64,000 bases of DNA from Monomorium pharaonis. Lineage: Eukaryota > Arthropoda > Insecta > Hymenoptera > Formicidae. Positions 38,786-51,429 of this stretch are shown here, piece by piece. The notes below the pieces were generated by a model. The model searched no databases. It was given only the letters and a program-made list of their open reading frames with translations, and was not told the origin of the DNA. Numbering within the stretch: the stretch's first letter is position 1; every line of letters begins with the position of its first letter. Both the position numbers and the translations under genes were made by a program. The stretch is taken from NCBI RefSeq assembly GCF_013373865.1, contig NC_050470.1:29061585-29125584 (forward strand), given 5' to 3'.

Positions 38786-41700
38786 TGAAAGAATCGTAAG
38801 AAAATGTTTACAATGCTTAGCTTTACATCGAGAAGAAATGTCATTTCTTTACATAATTTGCCATTGTGTCTTTATATCCCGTATGCTTAAATTTTTTATC
38901 GTCGATATATACTCGAGATTCTCTGCTTCCTAGTCTAATTCTTTAGTAAAAGTTTAGCATTATTAGATTTTAGAATCAGCATTAGGATTTTATTATTATT
39001 TATAATATAAGTAACTTTAAATTAATTTTTCTTAATAATAAACATATATTTTAATGTAAAACAAATAAATTGCATATTTCTATTTATTTCAATATTAAAT
39101 AATGTATCTTCTAAATTAAAAAATATAAAACATTTTTAAAAAGTAATACACAGTTTTTAGTGTTTATTTAAATTACATATTAAATTACCTTATAAAGAAT
39201 TTCATTATAGTGTAACTTCTTTGGATATGTGTGAAGTTTTTTTTCAGTCTGTAGTACTAATTGCACAATAAAATGATATATTATTTTTAAAAACTAAAAG
39301 AATTTTAAAGAATACACAAAAATATAAAAATTTAGTTATAAAAATATATTTTTGTAATTTATATAGTTTAGCTTTATATAGTAGAAACTTTGTTATAAAT
39401 GATAAATAATACTTTGCTATATTTGTTATTTGATTTATTAGAAAATTTTATTTTTTTTTAGTTTTATTTAGTTTTACTATTTATCCTACTAGGCCGTGCT
39501 GTAACTATTTTCTTTAACCAATACTCATTTGTTTTATGATAATTGCAAACTAAGAAAATTAAATGTGTCTAATAGAGACAGGAAAACGTGTCGGTGATGG
39601 AACGTCAAGGATCGTAGAGTGACGTGATATCCGATAAGAGCCGGTGTCTCTTATACAAATGTGAACATAAAACCCGTGTTCCATTACAAACCTGACTTTG
39701 ATACTTAAAACACAGCAACCAATGATCATATAGATGTTTACAGTTATTTAACTTAATATATTGAATCTAATTATACATATATAATTTTATTTTGTATAAT
39801 TATACTTTATTAAATATATAATTTATATATAATTTATTTATATAATTTAATTTATTATATATATACAGAGTAAGAGTTATCTAACTTATACACTTTAATG
39901 CATAATTTAAAATTTTTTAATACTAAAGTCACTTATATCAGAAACAAACAATTAATTAAAGATTTATTTAAAAAGTTATTTGCTGTTAAAATATATACTT
40001 TTCTTAGTCCTGTTTATAGATATAAGAGTATAATATTTTGCGTTTTTGCATAAAAGAAAATTAGCTGCAAGATCGATCGTGTTTGCCTGTAATGTTCAAT
40101 TTTTCTGTTCACTGTTGCACAACAACCTTTCGTTAGTTAGGAGAATTATTCTACTTCCTATATGGAAAGGAAGGTGCTCTCTACGTACTGATATGCTGCG
40201 TTAATCAGAGAGCAATTTTAGACGAGAGGCGTTTCCTATGCTTGTGCATGTTCATTAAAATCAATGTTGTTTAATATCCAGTAAATTTATACATTTATTT
40301 AATTATTATTGTTTAATTTCTTTTTATTATTTTTTAAATTATTATTTTATTATCAGTATATTATAAATAAACTGCATTTTTTAAATAAAATAATGACACC
40401 ACAAAACTCTTATTGAATATAATATACAACTGGGACAAATGTAAGCTTTAATTTAAAACATTTTTAGTTACAATAATATTACTATACATTTTGATTATTC
40501 TTACCGTCATGCTTTACGAAAATTACGAAATACATTATTTAAAAACATACGCTTGATTCGAAAGTTGAGCGCCGAGAAAAATGAAAAAAAATTTGGACGC
40601 TTACTTTCGTATTATGCAATAAAAGCATGCTTGTGTATTGATCAATCGATATTTTTGTCAGTTTACTTGTTGTTCAGTGATAAATGCTCACGTCTGTAAC
40701 GATTGTGTGCGTACATATATTGCAACAAACATAATTCTGTTAAATCCTGTAATAATTTTGTTTCTCTTTATGATTTGCAACAAACTGGAAAGAGCGATCA
40801 TAAAGAAAAGGCTTCTTCATTAAATTGCAAATAACATTGTACGCCAGAATCACCATTGATTTCTGCAAATAATGTTACTCTCGCTTTCTTAATTGCTCAT
40901 TTATCATTTCTAAAGAAAGCTAAACATACATTGAAAGAATAAATTATTATTATAAAGCGAAGTTTTTCAGAATAGTAAATCTATTTCAAAGCATTTAAAA
41001 ATACAAAAACATATATACACATATAATGCGTATGACAATTGAAGAAACGTGCTACCGCGAACAAAAATCATGATATTTAAAAAATCGTCCATGATTGCAT
41101 TTTATCGCCGCGGCATTAAGTTTCGCTTGGCAACGTTCTTGACGACAATGCGTTTGACCTAAATACATTTTGCTTTGACTTACGATTATAATTTAATTGT
41201 ACAGGAAACGTTTAAAGACCATACAAAAAGAATAATTTTGTTAAAGTGTCTAAAAATTTAGTTATAGATCACAGAATTAAGAATAATTTTTTATTAACTA
41301 CTAAAACAATAAAGCGAGAAATACAGGATCAATTTATATAATTTTTTTAAAATAATGTTTTAAGAAAGTCATATAAATAATTTTTTAACAACTCAAATCA
41401 TATAAATTCAGTAGACAATAATATAATGTTAATAAATTGTTAAAAAGTAAAAGAGCAACACTAATATTCGGAAGACGATTTTTCAAGAGATAGGCTAATA
41501 GACGGAAATTTTGAAAGCGCAAGCGGAATTTCCTTGATCGCATGCGGCTGCGCCCCCGCGGAATTTGTCTCATCGAGTCGCCGGTTTTTGTTCGAGTCCC
41601 GCTTTCACGGTCAGTGAGTACCTGCCGTCTCTTTCGGATCGACATGAAACTTACATGATGCAATTCCGCAATGTGCAACAACAATCTTACGGATCAGAAT

Positions 41701-43539
41701 GCTCGCGCGCGTTTAAGATTCAACCTTCTCTCGTTGACCATGCGTCTGATCCGTCATACGCGCGTTGCTCATCTCCCAAGGTCTTGGCGAGAATTAATTA
41801 GAGATCTCACAGATGCTGAATGGCCAGTCTGACTTTTCTAGGGCGCGGGCGACTTTCCAGTTACGTCTTACGTTTTCCTTTCCTTTCTGTACATACCCAG
41901 TAAACGCCGACTAACAGTAACACAGCATCAATGTTAAATTATTTCACACTCAACAATAAAATATAATATAACTCACACAGTAAATATCTCCAAGATACTA
42001 AAGTTATTTTAAAATTGATTTAAAATTGTAAGCTAACAGTTATATTGTTGAGTGTGAAATTATAACTGGGTCAATCTGCACATTTTGTGCATCAAAACGC
42101 TTTCGTCAACCGTTGTTACATCACATTAAAAATCTCTAAACATCTTTGATCACTCTTGACAAACGCATAGTGCATCAACATTTAATATTTCACCGATTAG
42201 TACTCGTACTAAGCTCTCTAAACATACAATTAATTATGTAAGAGCGTTATGTGATCTCAATCAAGATTGATCGAAAAATGAGCTTTACAATCTTGTACTT
42301 AAAATCTAATGGTTTGAAACTTTCAAATTTTTAAATATCCTTTCCTTCCGCCGACAATTCTATAGGTAGACTGTTCAGATGCACTTCCAGTTTGTCCACG
42401 TATTTAATGTCGTATTTTTTATTTTTTTTTTACGCTTAGAATTTGGAAGTCATTTCTAATTACTTTGTTTGGGACATCACGATATTATTCATCAGTATTA
42501 TTTTGAAATCTTTTTAGAATTTTAATATTTAATTTTTTAGCTAATTTCCATAACTGGATACTGGTAGGTCTGCACAAGCTCAATTATAATTAATCTTCTT
42601 AATAAAATTGTTTAATAATTTATTCACTTTGCGAACTGATTAACTTTTTTAATAAAATTTTTTTAATGACACTATCGATAAACTACATATATATCAGATA
42701 AAATAACGACGATTATGATTTAAAAATTGATTAAATAGAACAAAAACTTATTATTATTATTATTATTACTATTATTATTAATTAAAGAATTTAGTATTAT
42801 AATTTATTGATGAAACATAGATAATTTTATAATTATGTGATAGTGTGATTGACGTTCGAAAAATACGATAACATCTATAAGCACGTACATTATGTACTTT
42901 GCATTAGTGCATAATAATTAAGCTGTCTCGTTAACGATAATGTCGATGTTCTCAAACAAAGCAGACATTCGTTCCATCTACTGTTTTTATAACAGCGTTA
43001 TAAAAACGCTGTCAGAGGTTTGTCAGAGGTGTACGTCTGTTACAGTGGAAATGTTGAGCATTATCATAATTGTTTCTTATCTGTATCGAGAAAACCCTTA
43101 CGCTTTTATCTGAGTCACGATTCTTTTTACGAAGTTCTTTTTAAGTCAATTAAAAAAATATATTTTGTATTTTTCTTTAAGAAATGCGTTGTTGAGATTT
43201 TAAATATTATTATTATTATGTTATTATCCTTCTTTTTAACAATAGTATTGTTCTATAGTCTATATAAATAAACATAATTTAAAATTCATATAACACTTCG
43301 AACGTTAATTAATTTTTTATTTGTTTTTTATATATTTATTTAAAGTTTGGTAAATAAGCAGAAACACATTTTAATAATAATTCACTATTAACGCCAATTA
43401 TTGGCAATTTATATTCTTATCACTTGACACATGACATCAGACAACTCCACAGTTTTGATAAATAATAAATAATTAAGATCATCGTTATACAGTAATTCGG
43501 AATTATTTCTTAATTACTTTTCACTACGCTAAAGTACTA
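38786..43539. other. AT-rich region upstream of the small membrane protein gene
   Basis: Mostly AT-rich DNA, probably including an intron of the minus-strand gene at 38184. Less AT-rich islands occur near 39580-39690, 40130-40250 and 41480-41880. The last includes short repeated segments around TTACGGATCAGAATGC and GTCTGATCCGTCATACGCGCG and could be an untranslated exon. Open frames here (41385-41684 minus, 41565-41801 plus) show no domain. Confidence 0.4.
41895..42071. repeat. Short inverted-repeat element
   Basis: ACCCAG at 41895-41900 and CTGGGT at 42066-42071 form possible outer termini. Inside them ATTTCACACTCAACAATA (about 41939-41956) is matched by its reverse complement at about 42043-42060. 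The total is about 177 bp of AT-rich DNA with no ORF, compatible with a non-autonomous DNA transposon. Confidence 0.5.
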
Positions 43540-44130
43540 CCTTCTGTCGGCGTGATGTTTATGCTATTGTTCACATTTCTGACATGCGCTTCCATCTTCT
43601 ATCTTTTTTTTATAAAAGAGAACAATTCCATATGTCTTCCGCTTTTTATTCCACGTTTCCAGTTAACGAAGAAAGAAAGATCGGCAGGAAGTGTTCTCGA
43701 TGATTCGGAGCACCTTAGAATTCCCCGGCGTGGCAACCAGATCGAGATCTTGAGGTGAACTGTCAGCCACACATCCGCGGTCGTACAATACGCTCGTCGA
43801 GGCGCCGACGAGAGTGACGGAAGGGAAGACCGAACGACAGCCGGAGCAAGGGAAAGAAGAACGTATACATGCGAGTGTACGAGGAAGGGAGAAGACACTT
43901 GAGGAAGTGAAACAGACGTGCACGTGCACAAGATTTGGAAGGGGCAGAGAGAGAGAGAGAGGGAGAGAGACAGAGAGAGAGAGAGAGAGAAAGAGAGAAG
44001 AGAAGAGAAATGGAGAGGTAGAGATACGTCGCGAGGTCCGCGAGATCTGTGCGATTCCCATTCACCATCCCGGGTCCAGGTATACCCTGGTACGAATTGA
44101 AACTCTTTGTACAGTCCGCAGTAAAAGAGA
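43540..44130. other. GC-rich island with a GA-repeat tract, possible promoter or untranslated exon
   Basis: This is one of the few GC-rich islands in the right half. It contains a polypurine (GA)n tract at about 43942-44010 and CpG-rich DNA on both sides. Open frames run through it on both strands (up to 191 codons minus and 131 codons plus), but their composition comes from the repeat (Arg-Glu or Leu-Ser runs). It may be a promoter or first exon for a neighbouring gene such as the minus-strand gene at 38184. No splice link could be proven. Confidence 0.35.
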
Positions 44131-44376
44131 ACGCGAGACACGACTGATAAAAAGGCAAACGACTTTCGCTCCAAAGAAATTAAATCTATCGATTGAAGAT
44201 GTTTTGTAAATTTGCACTTTGAAAATAATTACGTTGTTAATCACTTCTACAATTTTATTTATTTCTCGCAACCGTAAATCATAACGATTAAATAGACATA
44301 AAAACAAATGTTTAATTACCTGTATTTGCAAATGTATAAATTATGAAAATATGCGCTTTCTAAATATATAATTAAT

Positions 44377-44498
44377 GGGTGCTTTCCATTTAGTGATACA
44401 AGTCGACACAAGTGTCGTTCTATCTTTGTTACTCATTGAACATAAAAAAAGCTAGAACGATGCTTGTGTCGACTTGTGTTACTAAATGAAAAGCACCC
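44377..44498. repeat. MITE with terminal inverted repeats (122 bp)
   Basis: The ends read GGGTGCTTTCCATTTAG at the left and the complement of GGGTGCTTTTCATTTAG at the right. The match extends inward about 48 bp through ACAAGTCGACACAAG, with a roughly 25-bp centre. Flanks are TAAT on the left and TATAAT on the right; no clean target-site duplication could be fixed. Non-coding. Confidence 0.8.
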
Positions 44499-45159
44499 TA
44501 TAATACTTGTATATAAACGCCACAATTTTTAAAGTGTCTTATTTGTATAATTTTTATCAATAGTTATTACTCACATTAAAATAAGATGTTATTTGTATAC
44601 AATGTAAAGTAACCTAAAATAATTAATTTCAGATTTAATTTTTTCGAGAATGCAATTGATTAGATAAGAAGCTGACCTTATTTGTCGTCATTTTAACGTC
44701 ATAGTGACATATTTAACGACACTTTGACGTCAAACTGGTCTAGCTAGCTGCTTGGACAATATTTGGAAGTATTACGTCAAAGCGGCAAATGAATATTGCC
44801 ATCATATTTCTCATTGATGTTTATTTCATATCACGTATGCATCAACGTAATAAAATTGAATACATCCCTTGATGAATCGTTCATCATGTTTTAAATATCA
44901 TCCATTTTAACATGCACATCAATATAGCAACACTGTGACGCGTTAAATTTCAACGAAATATTGATTCAGAAGGCACACGTCAGATACGCCTCAAATTGAT
45001 AAGCAGTACTTGTAAACAAATGCTATTACGTGTAATTCTTAAAATTGATTTTATTTTGGCTTATCATATTTAATCAATTAAAGTAACGTTATTCGAAACA
45101 TTTATGGAAGTAATAAAATAAATGCACAATTTCCCAAATTATTAACTGGACGCAAAAAC

Positions 45160-45161
<2 letters not shown>

Positions 45162-45212
<51 letters not shown>
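45162..45212. repeat. (AC)n microsatellite
   Basis: About 50 bases of pure AC repeat. Confidence 0.95.
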
Positions 45213-45214
<2 letters not shown>

Positions 45215-45515
45215 TAAGTGTAAAAAATATTGGTAGATAATATTTTTAAAAATATTATTAAAAAGTAAACATATTAATTAGAAATCTTTTAATAAGTATT
45301 ATATGTACATATGTATACAATGTATCTGTAATATTAATAAATTATTAATTAAAGTTTACTTTCTAAAAATAAAGTTTCAAAAAATATCCCCTCTTCAAAC
45401 ACTTTTTATACTCACTGAATGTATAAATTTAAAAGTCTGTATATTTATATTGTAAATTATACATTAACTTTTTTATCGGAAACTGAATTTGTTTGTGTGT
45501 GTGTGTGTGTCTGTG

Positions 45516-45555
45516 TACTAGCCCGGTATGTACCAAGCTACATACCGGGCTAGTA
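45516..45555. repeat. Perfect 17-bp hairpin palindrome
   Basis: TACTAGCCCGGTATGTA is followed by CCAAGC and then by its exact reverse complement. It sits directly beside a short GT repeat. Beyond it, GCCAGTATTGAAAT and CCAATACTGG (about 45591-45660) form a looser inverted pair, suggesting a small foldback element of which this is one end. Confidence 0.85.
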
Positions 45556-45940
45556 TCAAAACATTGTTTCTTTAACACTGATCCAGTACAGAGCCAGTAT
45601 TGAAATATGAAATACATTTTTCTGTACAGAATTGATACCTCGCCATTATCCAATACTGGTCTACTATATGAATTTCCCACATGAGAAGTTAAACTTATTA
45701 ATTTATAAAATAATATTATTAATAAATAACTATGTTATAACCTTATATATTAAAATTAATAATGTATTTTATAATGTTACTATTATTATTTGATAAATAA
45801 ATGATCAATCTAACACTTAATTCTTCTTCGAAGTCCATGCTCTAGAATATTATTAAAGATTGTCATGTGTAGATATTTATATAATTGCACATCTCGTCAT
45901 AGAATTATACAAGCTGGTATTTCCATGATATTATCGTAAT

Positions 45941-47330
45941 TCATCTTCCGGTTTTGTAATGTACAAAGGATAAATAAGCATCCGCGCCATGTAATACTCC
46001 CACAACACCACTTAAAATCTGCAATATAAATCGATCATTTCTAACATTTTTTTAAATAAAACGTTCTTAAATAAAAATATTAAAATCAATATTTCTTTTC
46101 TACAAATAAAACTTTTGCTTTATACTATTCAGTATACAGGTATATTATATCGAACATTTAGGATTATATTAGCAAAAATATTTTAATTCTTTTTCTCAAT
46201 TCTTATATCTAGTTAGATGAACAAATAATGATACAAATTGGTGAAAGCGTTAAGTCTACGATTGTATCTATTAAACTTACATAAGCGGCTGTCATGGCAG
46301 GATAAACATCGAAGCCAGGTCTTAAATAATACTCGGTCATTAAAAATAATTTGGTAGCAAAAGCCAAGTAAGATGATGAGCTTAAATACAGGAAGCAGGC
46401 TAAAGAATTGAACATCACCTCCTGATATTAATAAAAAAGAAAAAATGTAATACATAATTCTTAAATTATAACATTAATGGCAATAAAAATATTATTTAAA
46501 TCTTTTTATATCTTATAAATATAAAAAATAAAATAAATATTAACAAAAATATTTTTAATTGTTTAAGAAAATGATTTAAAATGTGTTTCTTTGTATGTAA
46601 TGTTTCATTATTGTTTCTGATAAATACATACAAAAAGTGATGATTTAATTAACTTGTAAGATTTCTCGGAAATTGTATAGCAAGTAAGTAACAAAGCAGA
46701 AGTAAGAAAACAGGCGGATGCCGTGGTCAATGATCCCTCAAAAGCCGAGCCAATTGTTGAACTATATCTCAAGCCATAATTAATGAGCAAACTTTGAATC
46801 AATCCACTGATTACCTGGAATTATAAATTTAATTTTTAACAAAAAATTTAAATATGCTCATTAAAATTTAAATATACTCATTAAAATGTTTTGCATACTG
46901 TGAAAGTTTAAAACCCAATTATTTAAAGAAATTTATGAAGTTAAAGAGTAAACATTTATAGTAGCTATAATCAGTTTCATATTAAAATTGAATGATTTAA
47001 TAAAAGTATACAAGTGTACATTTTATGTTGCTTTTTTCTTTTAGTTATAAAATAAATCAATTTTTTTAGAAATAAAATTTCTGGCACGAGTATATATGTA
47101 TGTACTACATTTATTGTATACTTCTTATAATTCTCTCTCGAACTTTGCTCATGCGAAATAAAGTATATGCAATTGCAACTTACCGTTTCACAAATTTTTA
47201 TGATTCCTGGCAATGATTTAAAGAATTCCACGTGTATACACGTACAACATCTAAAACAGCAGCAACCAATACCACCCGCATGATGCGTACCAGAAGATGA
47301 CATCCTGATGATAGGTCCCCTATTGTTCAT
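45941..47330 (-). CDS. MARVEL-domain four-helix membrane protein (singles bar / CKLF-like type)
   Basis: Four exons on the minus strand, all in phase 0: 47330-47184, 46814-46632, 46421-46281 and 46018-45941, giving 182 residues. The N-terminus is cytosolic-type with a cysteine cluster (GCCCFRCCTC, a possible palmitoylation site). Four hydrophobic helices follow: KSLPGIIKICETVISGLIQSL; TASACFLTSALLLTCY; EVMFNSLACFLYLSSSSYLAFA; and GVVGVLHGADAYLSF in the last exon. Such proteins act in membrane apposition, vesicle traffic or junctions in insects (singles bar and related genes). The exon pattern resembles that of the three genes to its right, suggesting common descent, but the sequence has diverged. 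Assignment to a specific Drosophila gene is not possible by eye. Confidence 0.8.
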
Positions 47331-48480
47331 GTCTATGATTTTCTATTGCAGACAATTAATTTAATGTTTCTTTTTTATACTGAATTGTGATGTTTGTTAA
47401 ACAATTTCGTTTACGATCTCTCCGACGTTCTTTATTGTAATCGCTCCACCTAGTATTTAAATGCTCGTCCTTTTTCTCTTCTTTCTTTTTCTTTTTTTTC
47501 TCTTGGATAATTAAATTTACAACAATTGTCTCTACTTACATTAAAAAATAACTTCTTTAAACTATTTTCTCATTGTATAGTAATTAAAATAAAAAAACGG
47601 TTCAATACAAAATAAAATTATTTTCACAGTTCACAGATAGCATATAGATTCTAAGCATAAAAACCAATTTTTCCGGTTTTATACTAAATTTAATCAAATT
47701 TACAAATAGATAAAAAAAAGTTTATTTATAAATAAAAACCAAAATAGATTAATTAATAAAATATCTTTAATATGGTTATAAGAGTAAAAAAATTGAAGAC
47801 ATTACTAGAAAATTTTAATATTTTAATATTTTTACAATTCAATGTTTAATTATTTTCAATGTTTAACTTCTATTTACTGATAGCAACTTTTAGGAGAACA
47901 CAGTGTACGACCATGACTGGCGATACTTTTAAACTGACTGAGGGTGTAGACCTATGCATCCACAAAGTTTGAATCTCGTTGCACCCCCCGCATAGCATTC
48001 AACACAAGGGAAATTACTATCTATTTCTGGCACGTGCTATTCATGCCAGAACTCGGAATGCTTTGCCAGCTCGCTTTAGGCAAATGACAGACACGCAAAA
48101 AAGAAAACCGAAATAATTTTATTATTTATTAAAAAATTTTTTTTAATGTAATATAAAATTATTATATTTATAAATTAAAGAAAAATAAATGCGTTTATGT
48201 TTTTTAAATTTTATACACTAAAATCACGTGTTTATAAAAAAATACTTGACAAATTACGTATAACATATTTTAACAATAATTTAACAACAATTAATTAAAA
48301 TAATTAAATTTCTACAAGTATCAAATGTAATTTCACAGTCAGGATTTGTTGTACAATGTTTGCACATCGATTCGTATAAATAAAGTTTATAAAATACACA
48401 ATTAAGCTTGTAAAAATTATTTGTATAAAATACTATTCAATTTCAATCTTTACATATCGTGGTTATTTTATTCCATTATT
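47331..48480. other. Intergenic region between MARVEL-type genes
   Basis: Holds the upstream region of the 45941-47330 gene and the 3' flank of the next gene. A GC-richer block at 47880-48100 stands out but shows no open frame of note. The sequence at about 48310-48365 (AAGTATCAAATG followed by TTGTTGTACAA) resembles that at about 58687-58735 beyond another paralogue, so duplicated 3' flank is present. Confidence 0.5.
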
Positions 48481-49919
48481 TTATTTTGATATAAAAGCGC
48501 TGGTTGTGCTGAACCCATAAGCAATGACGTTTAACAAACCGCAAATCTAAAAAAAAGTAAGAAACTTTTTTCACAATAAAATCTAACAATGCACATACAA
48601 ATGTAATATATGATTACAAGATTTGATGTATCTTGAATAAATCATTCTTTATAAATCTCATACATTTTGATTAAAAGGTATTCAACTCTATATTTTTAAA
48701 TTATTTCCTACTTTATATGTATATCCATTAAAGTTTCGATATTTTAAAAACATCTTGTGCATATAAATATGTACGAATTTGTGCATATGTATATACACAT
48801 TAATAATTATTACAATTTCAATTTGTAATAAGTACATTTAATTTTTTACAAACACTATTATACGTACAGAAACTGCTAATAATGCCCCATAATTAAACAC
48901 TGTAGCAGCCGTATGTATTTGTATTATCATCTCTAATGAGATTATCAAATGTATAAGAGATGCAAATAAATTATAAAGGCGTTCCTAAAAATTTCAGAAA
49001 AAATGTCAGTTAACATAATTTTTAAAATAAATGACATTAAACCTAGTTTTTCTTAACAATTTATTTTGAATATTATTTAAACGCATTTTAACTCTTACTA
49101 ATTTACTGAACAATCTTTATCTTATAAACAGCATAATTCTAATAGATAAAACAAATACTCAAAACAAGTTAATTTGACTTATATATTTTAAATAACTTAC
49201 ATAAATTGTTTGAGGTAGAATGGATGCAGTGAAAGAAGACACCAAATAACTGATAAGAATAATAAATGTGCCAATAAAAAAACTACTTGCTATAACAAGG
49301 AAACAGAGTTCTCTCGTATTTATAATGTATGTGGTACTATTCAACTCACTGATGATTCCTATGCAAATTGCATCAAACATCTATTAATAGAAAATTGTGA
49401 ATATTAATTATAAAAATATAAGCTCTTTATATAAAAATTAAAAACGATACTATTAATAATGTAATAAAATTGTTCATTTAGTAATTGCGAATTATTATTA
49501 CTTGACTGTAATCAGAAGCGAATACAAAACTGATAACATCATATCTCAGATATCTATATCTTAAATATGATTTAAAAATAAAAGTATAACTGAATATTTA
49601 TGAAAAGTGTACGTTTTATTTGACAATAAGTGCAATTTCTTTTATAAACATTACAATTACAATTAAACATGACAAGTTATTAAATTTTGATACTATTTTT
49701 ATTTAAAAATATTATTTTCATTACATTTCTATTGAAATTATCCCCGGTAATAAACTGTTGCATGTTCAAAAATAATTACAAAGATTTTATTTCATAAAAA
49801 ATTCTCTTAAAAATAATGTAAATCAACAAATAAATAGTAATAATATATACCAGTTGCAGCAACTTAAAAATACCATTCCAAGTTTTCAAATACTCAATGT
49901 TGATAACGATATGTGCCAT
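48481..49919 (-). CDS. MARVEL-type four-helix membrane protein, tandem copy 1
   Basis: Coding exons 49919-49851, 49380-49201, 48984-48868 and 48546-48481 (minus), all in phase 0, encode 143 residues. It begins MAHIVINIEYLKTWNGIFKL, with the Trp-containing motif just before helix 1 as in its neighbours. Helices: QLMFDAICIGII; LVIASSFFIGTFIILISYLV; NLFASLIHLIISLEMII; and ALLAVSICGLLNVIAYGF. The loop SFTASILPQTIYERLYN corresponds to SAASIIPKTIYELVYH and STASIMAKTIHEIIYH in copies 2 and 3. The acceptor just before the ATG indicates a non-coding first exon, placed at the conserved promoter block near 50145-50235. Function unknown; membrane organisation is inferred from the family. Confidence 0.8.
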
Positions 49920-50144
49920 TGTAACCTTTTAATGTCAATCCTAAAAATCGAAAAATTATTCTTTACCTTTAATATGTAAAATTATCCATCCATTTTGTGC
50001 AAACATTATGCGATTTTAAAGTAACACAAAACAATGACTTACACATCTATTTAACAAAACGTTAATTAAAACGTATGTATTGATATTATTTAAATTAATT
50101 ATAAAAAACTATGTGATACACACAATGAAGACTTATAACTGAAC

Positions 50145-50235
50145 AAAGGATGTTTTATATCGGCGGTTAACGATTGACTGAAATGATAAATGAAAGCACA
50201 GAAAACGTTACTGATATCATATAGATAAAGTACAA
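50145..50235 (-). promoter_or_regulatory. Promoter and non-coding first exon of MARVEL-type copy 1
   Basis: On the minus strand this block has ATGATATCAG, an AACGTT/GTAACG segment (50204-50210) at the place of the CRE-like site in the other copies, and a TCAGTC initiator at 50181-50176. A short leader similar to copies 2 and 3 follows (TTAACCGCCGAT, then TTTGTTCAG). The donor differs: the other copies read CAG-GTTAGT, this one CAGTTATAAG, so the splice point is less certain. Confidence 0.6.
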
Positions 50236-50640
50236 TATTGTCTGATAAAAATTCAGTAATCATTGGTCTTTATTGCCAATTTTTATTCTTAATGCTGTTA
50301 AAAAAGTATCCAAATATAAAATTTCTTATCGATATCAATAAGATTTGATTGAAAATTAATGAATCGAGAAAAACCTTCTAACTCAAGCGTAGTTTGAAGA
50401 GCGAAGATCTGATGTCCAGAAGACGAATAAACAAGATGTTGGGAGACAAAAGAAGTCGAGCCACAGAACGATCAAGACACGTCATTTCGCGCGTTTCGGC
50501 TTTTTTTAAAAACGCTACCATTTATATTGAAAGGTGTCGTCTTTGTGAAGTAAAGTGCTTTTGTTGTTTTTTTTTTTTTATGTGCTTTTTATCCCGGTCG
50601 GTTTTACGAGTGCAGGAGTAAGTGTGCAACAGAAACACAG

Positions 50641-50702
50641 TCAGCATGCAACACCTCACGCTCGGTCGTCGACTCTATCCCGAACGAGCCTCCAAAAATA
50701 TT
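50641..50702 (-). mobile_element. Fragment of gypsy-like LTR retrotransposon A: LTR end and primer-binding site
   Basis: Read on the minus strand, an LTR-like end GTTGCA (at 50702) is followed by ATATTTT and a primer-binding-site-like sequence TGGAGGCTCGTTCGGGAT (50694-50677), close to the site complementary to the 3' end of tRNA-Pro in known retroelements. A leader with CGTGAGGTG follows. The same layout recurs at 51734-51709. No coding sequence of the element could be followed. The start of its LTR upstream (above 50702) could not be fixed. Confidence 0.5.
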
Positions 50703-50729
50703 GCAACTTCCTTGTCCTACTCTGAAACA

Positions 50730-50910
50730 AGGATCGTAGATTCCGGCCCCGGTAGCATACGGTCGCATGGGGAGGGGATAAAGAACTAAGGGCAAGGACC
50801 AATCATATTAAAGAATAAGTGATTGCTCAGTATATGATTGGTTCTTACTCTTAGTTCTTCATCCCCTCCCCATGCAACTGTATGCTACCGGGGACGGAAT
50901 CTGCGATCCT
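50730..50910. repeat. Foldback repeat with 79-bp arms
   Basis: The left arm 50730-50808 and right arm 50832-50910 are reverse complements with about ten mismatches, including GGTAGCATAC, GCATGGGGAGGGGAT and ACCAATCATAT. The loop is about 23 bp. The GC-rich arms differ from surrounding DNA. It sits immediately beyond the LTR-like end of element A, so it could be part of that LTR or an independent foldback element. Confidence 0.8.
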
Positions 50911-51429
50911 CTGAACTGCTGTTACCGGACTGCAAAGGAAACTTTCCGCCGGCTTTCTTGCGTACCTGTTTTTTGCCCAGGGTTTCTTGCGCACTTGGCA
51001 TTTGTTTCTCAGTCTTGAGAGCTTCTTTCTTCTTTCTTCGAGATCAAGAGGAAAAAATAACTACCATGGAACAATTTTTTAAATGTCCCCTCAGCATTTG
51101 CCCTCCGTCTCGTGAGAAAATCACGGTCAAAAACCGTGAGAGAGACCGTCCGAAAGACTTCTCGAAGCCTTATCAGTAACGCAATTTAAAATATCCGGGA
51201 AAGCAAGACAAAGTAAGAACAATTTTCTTGGAAAAAGGGGACTTGGAAAGACATATCTTTATGTCTTCTTCTTCGTCCGTCTCTCTCAATTGATTTACGC
51301 GCGATGAGCAAATATTGTAAAAGAAATTCGCGTAACTTTATCGTCCTAGGTATCGAACTTTCAAACTCCAACCCTCATACTTGCGCCTGTTACTCGCGTT
51401 GTATCACTCAAGTTGAAAAAAATTATGTT

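Noticed and set aside
43599..44209. Long Leu-Ser or Arg-Glu frames of 130-190 codons on both strands
   Set aside because: They are driven by the (GA)n tract, with no non-repetitive domain.
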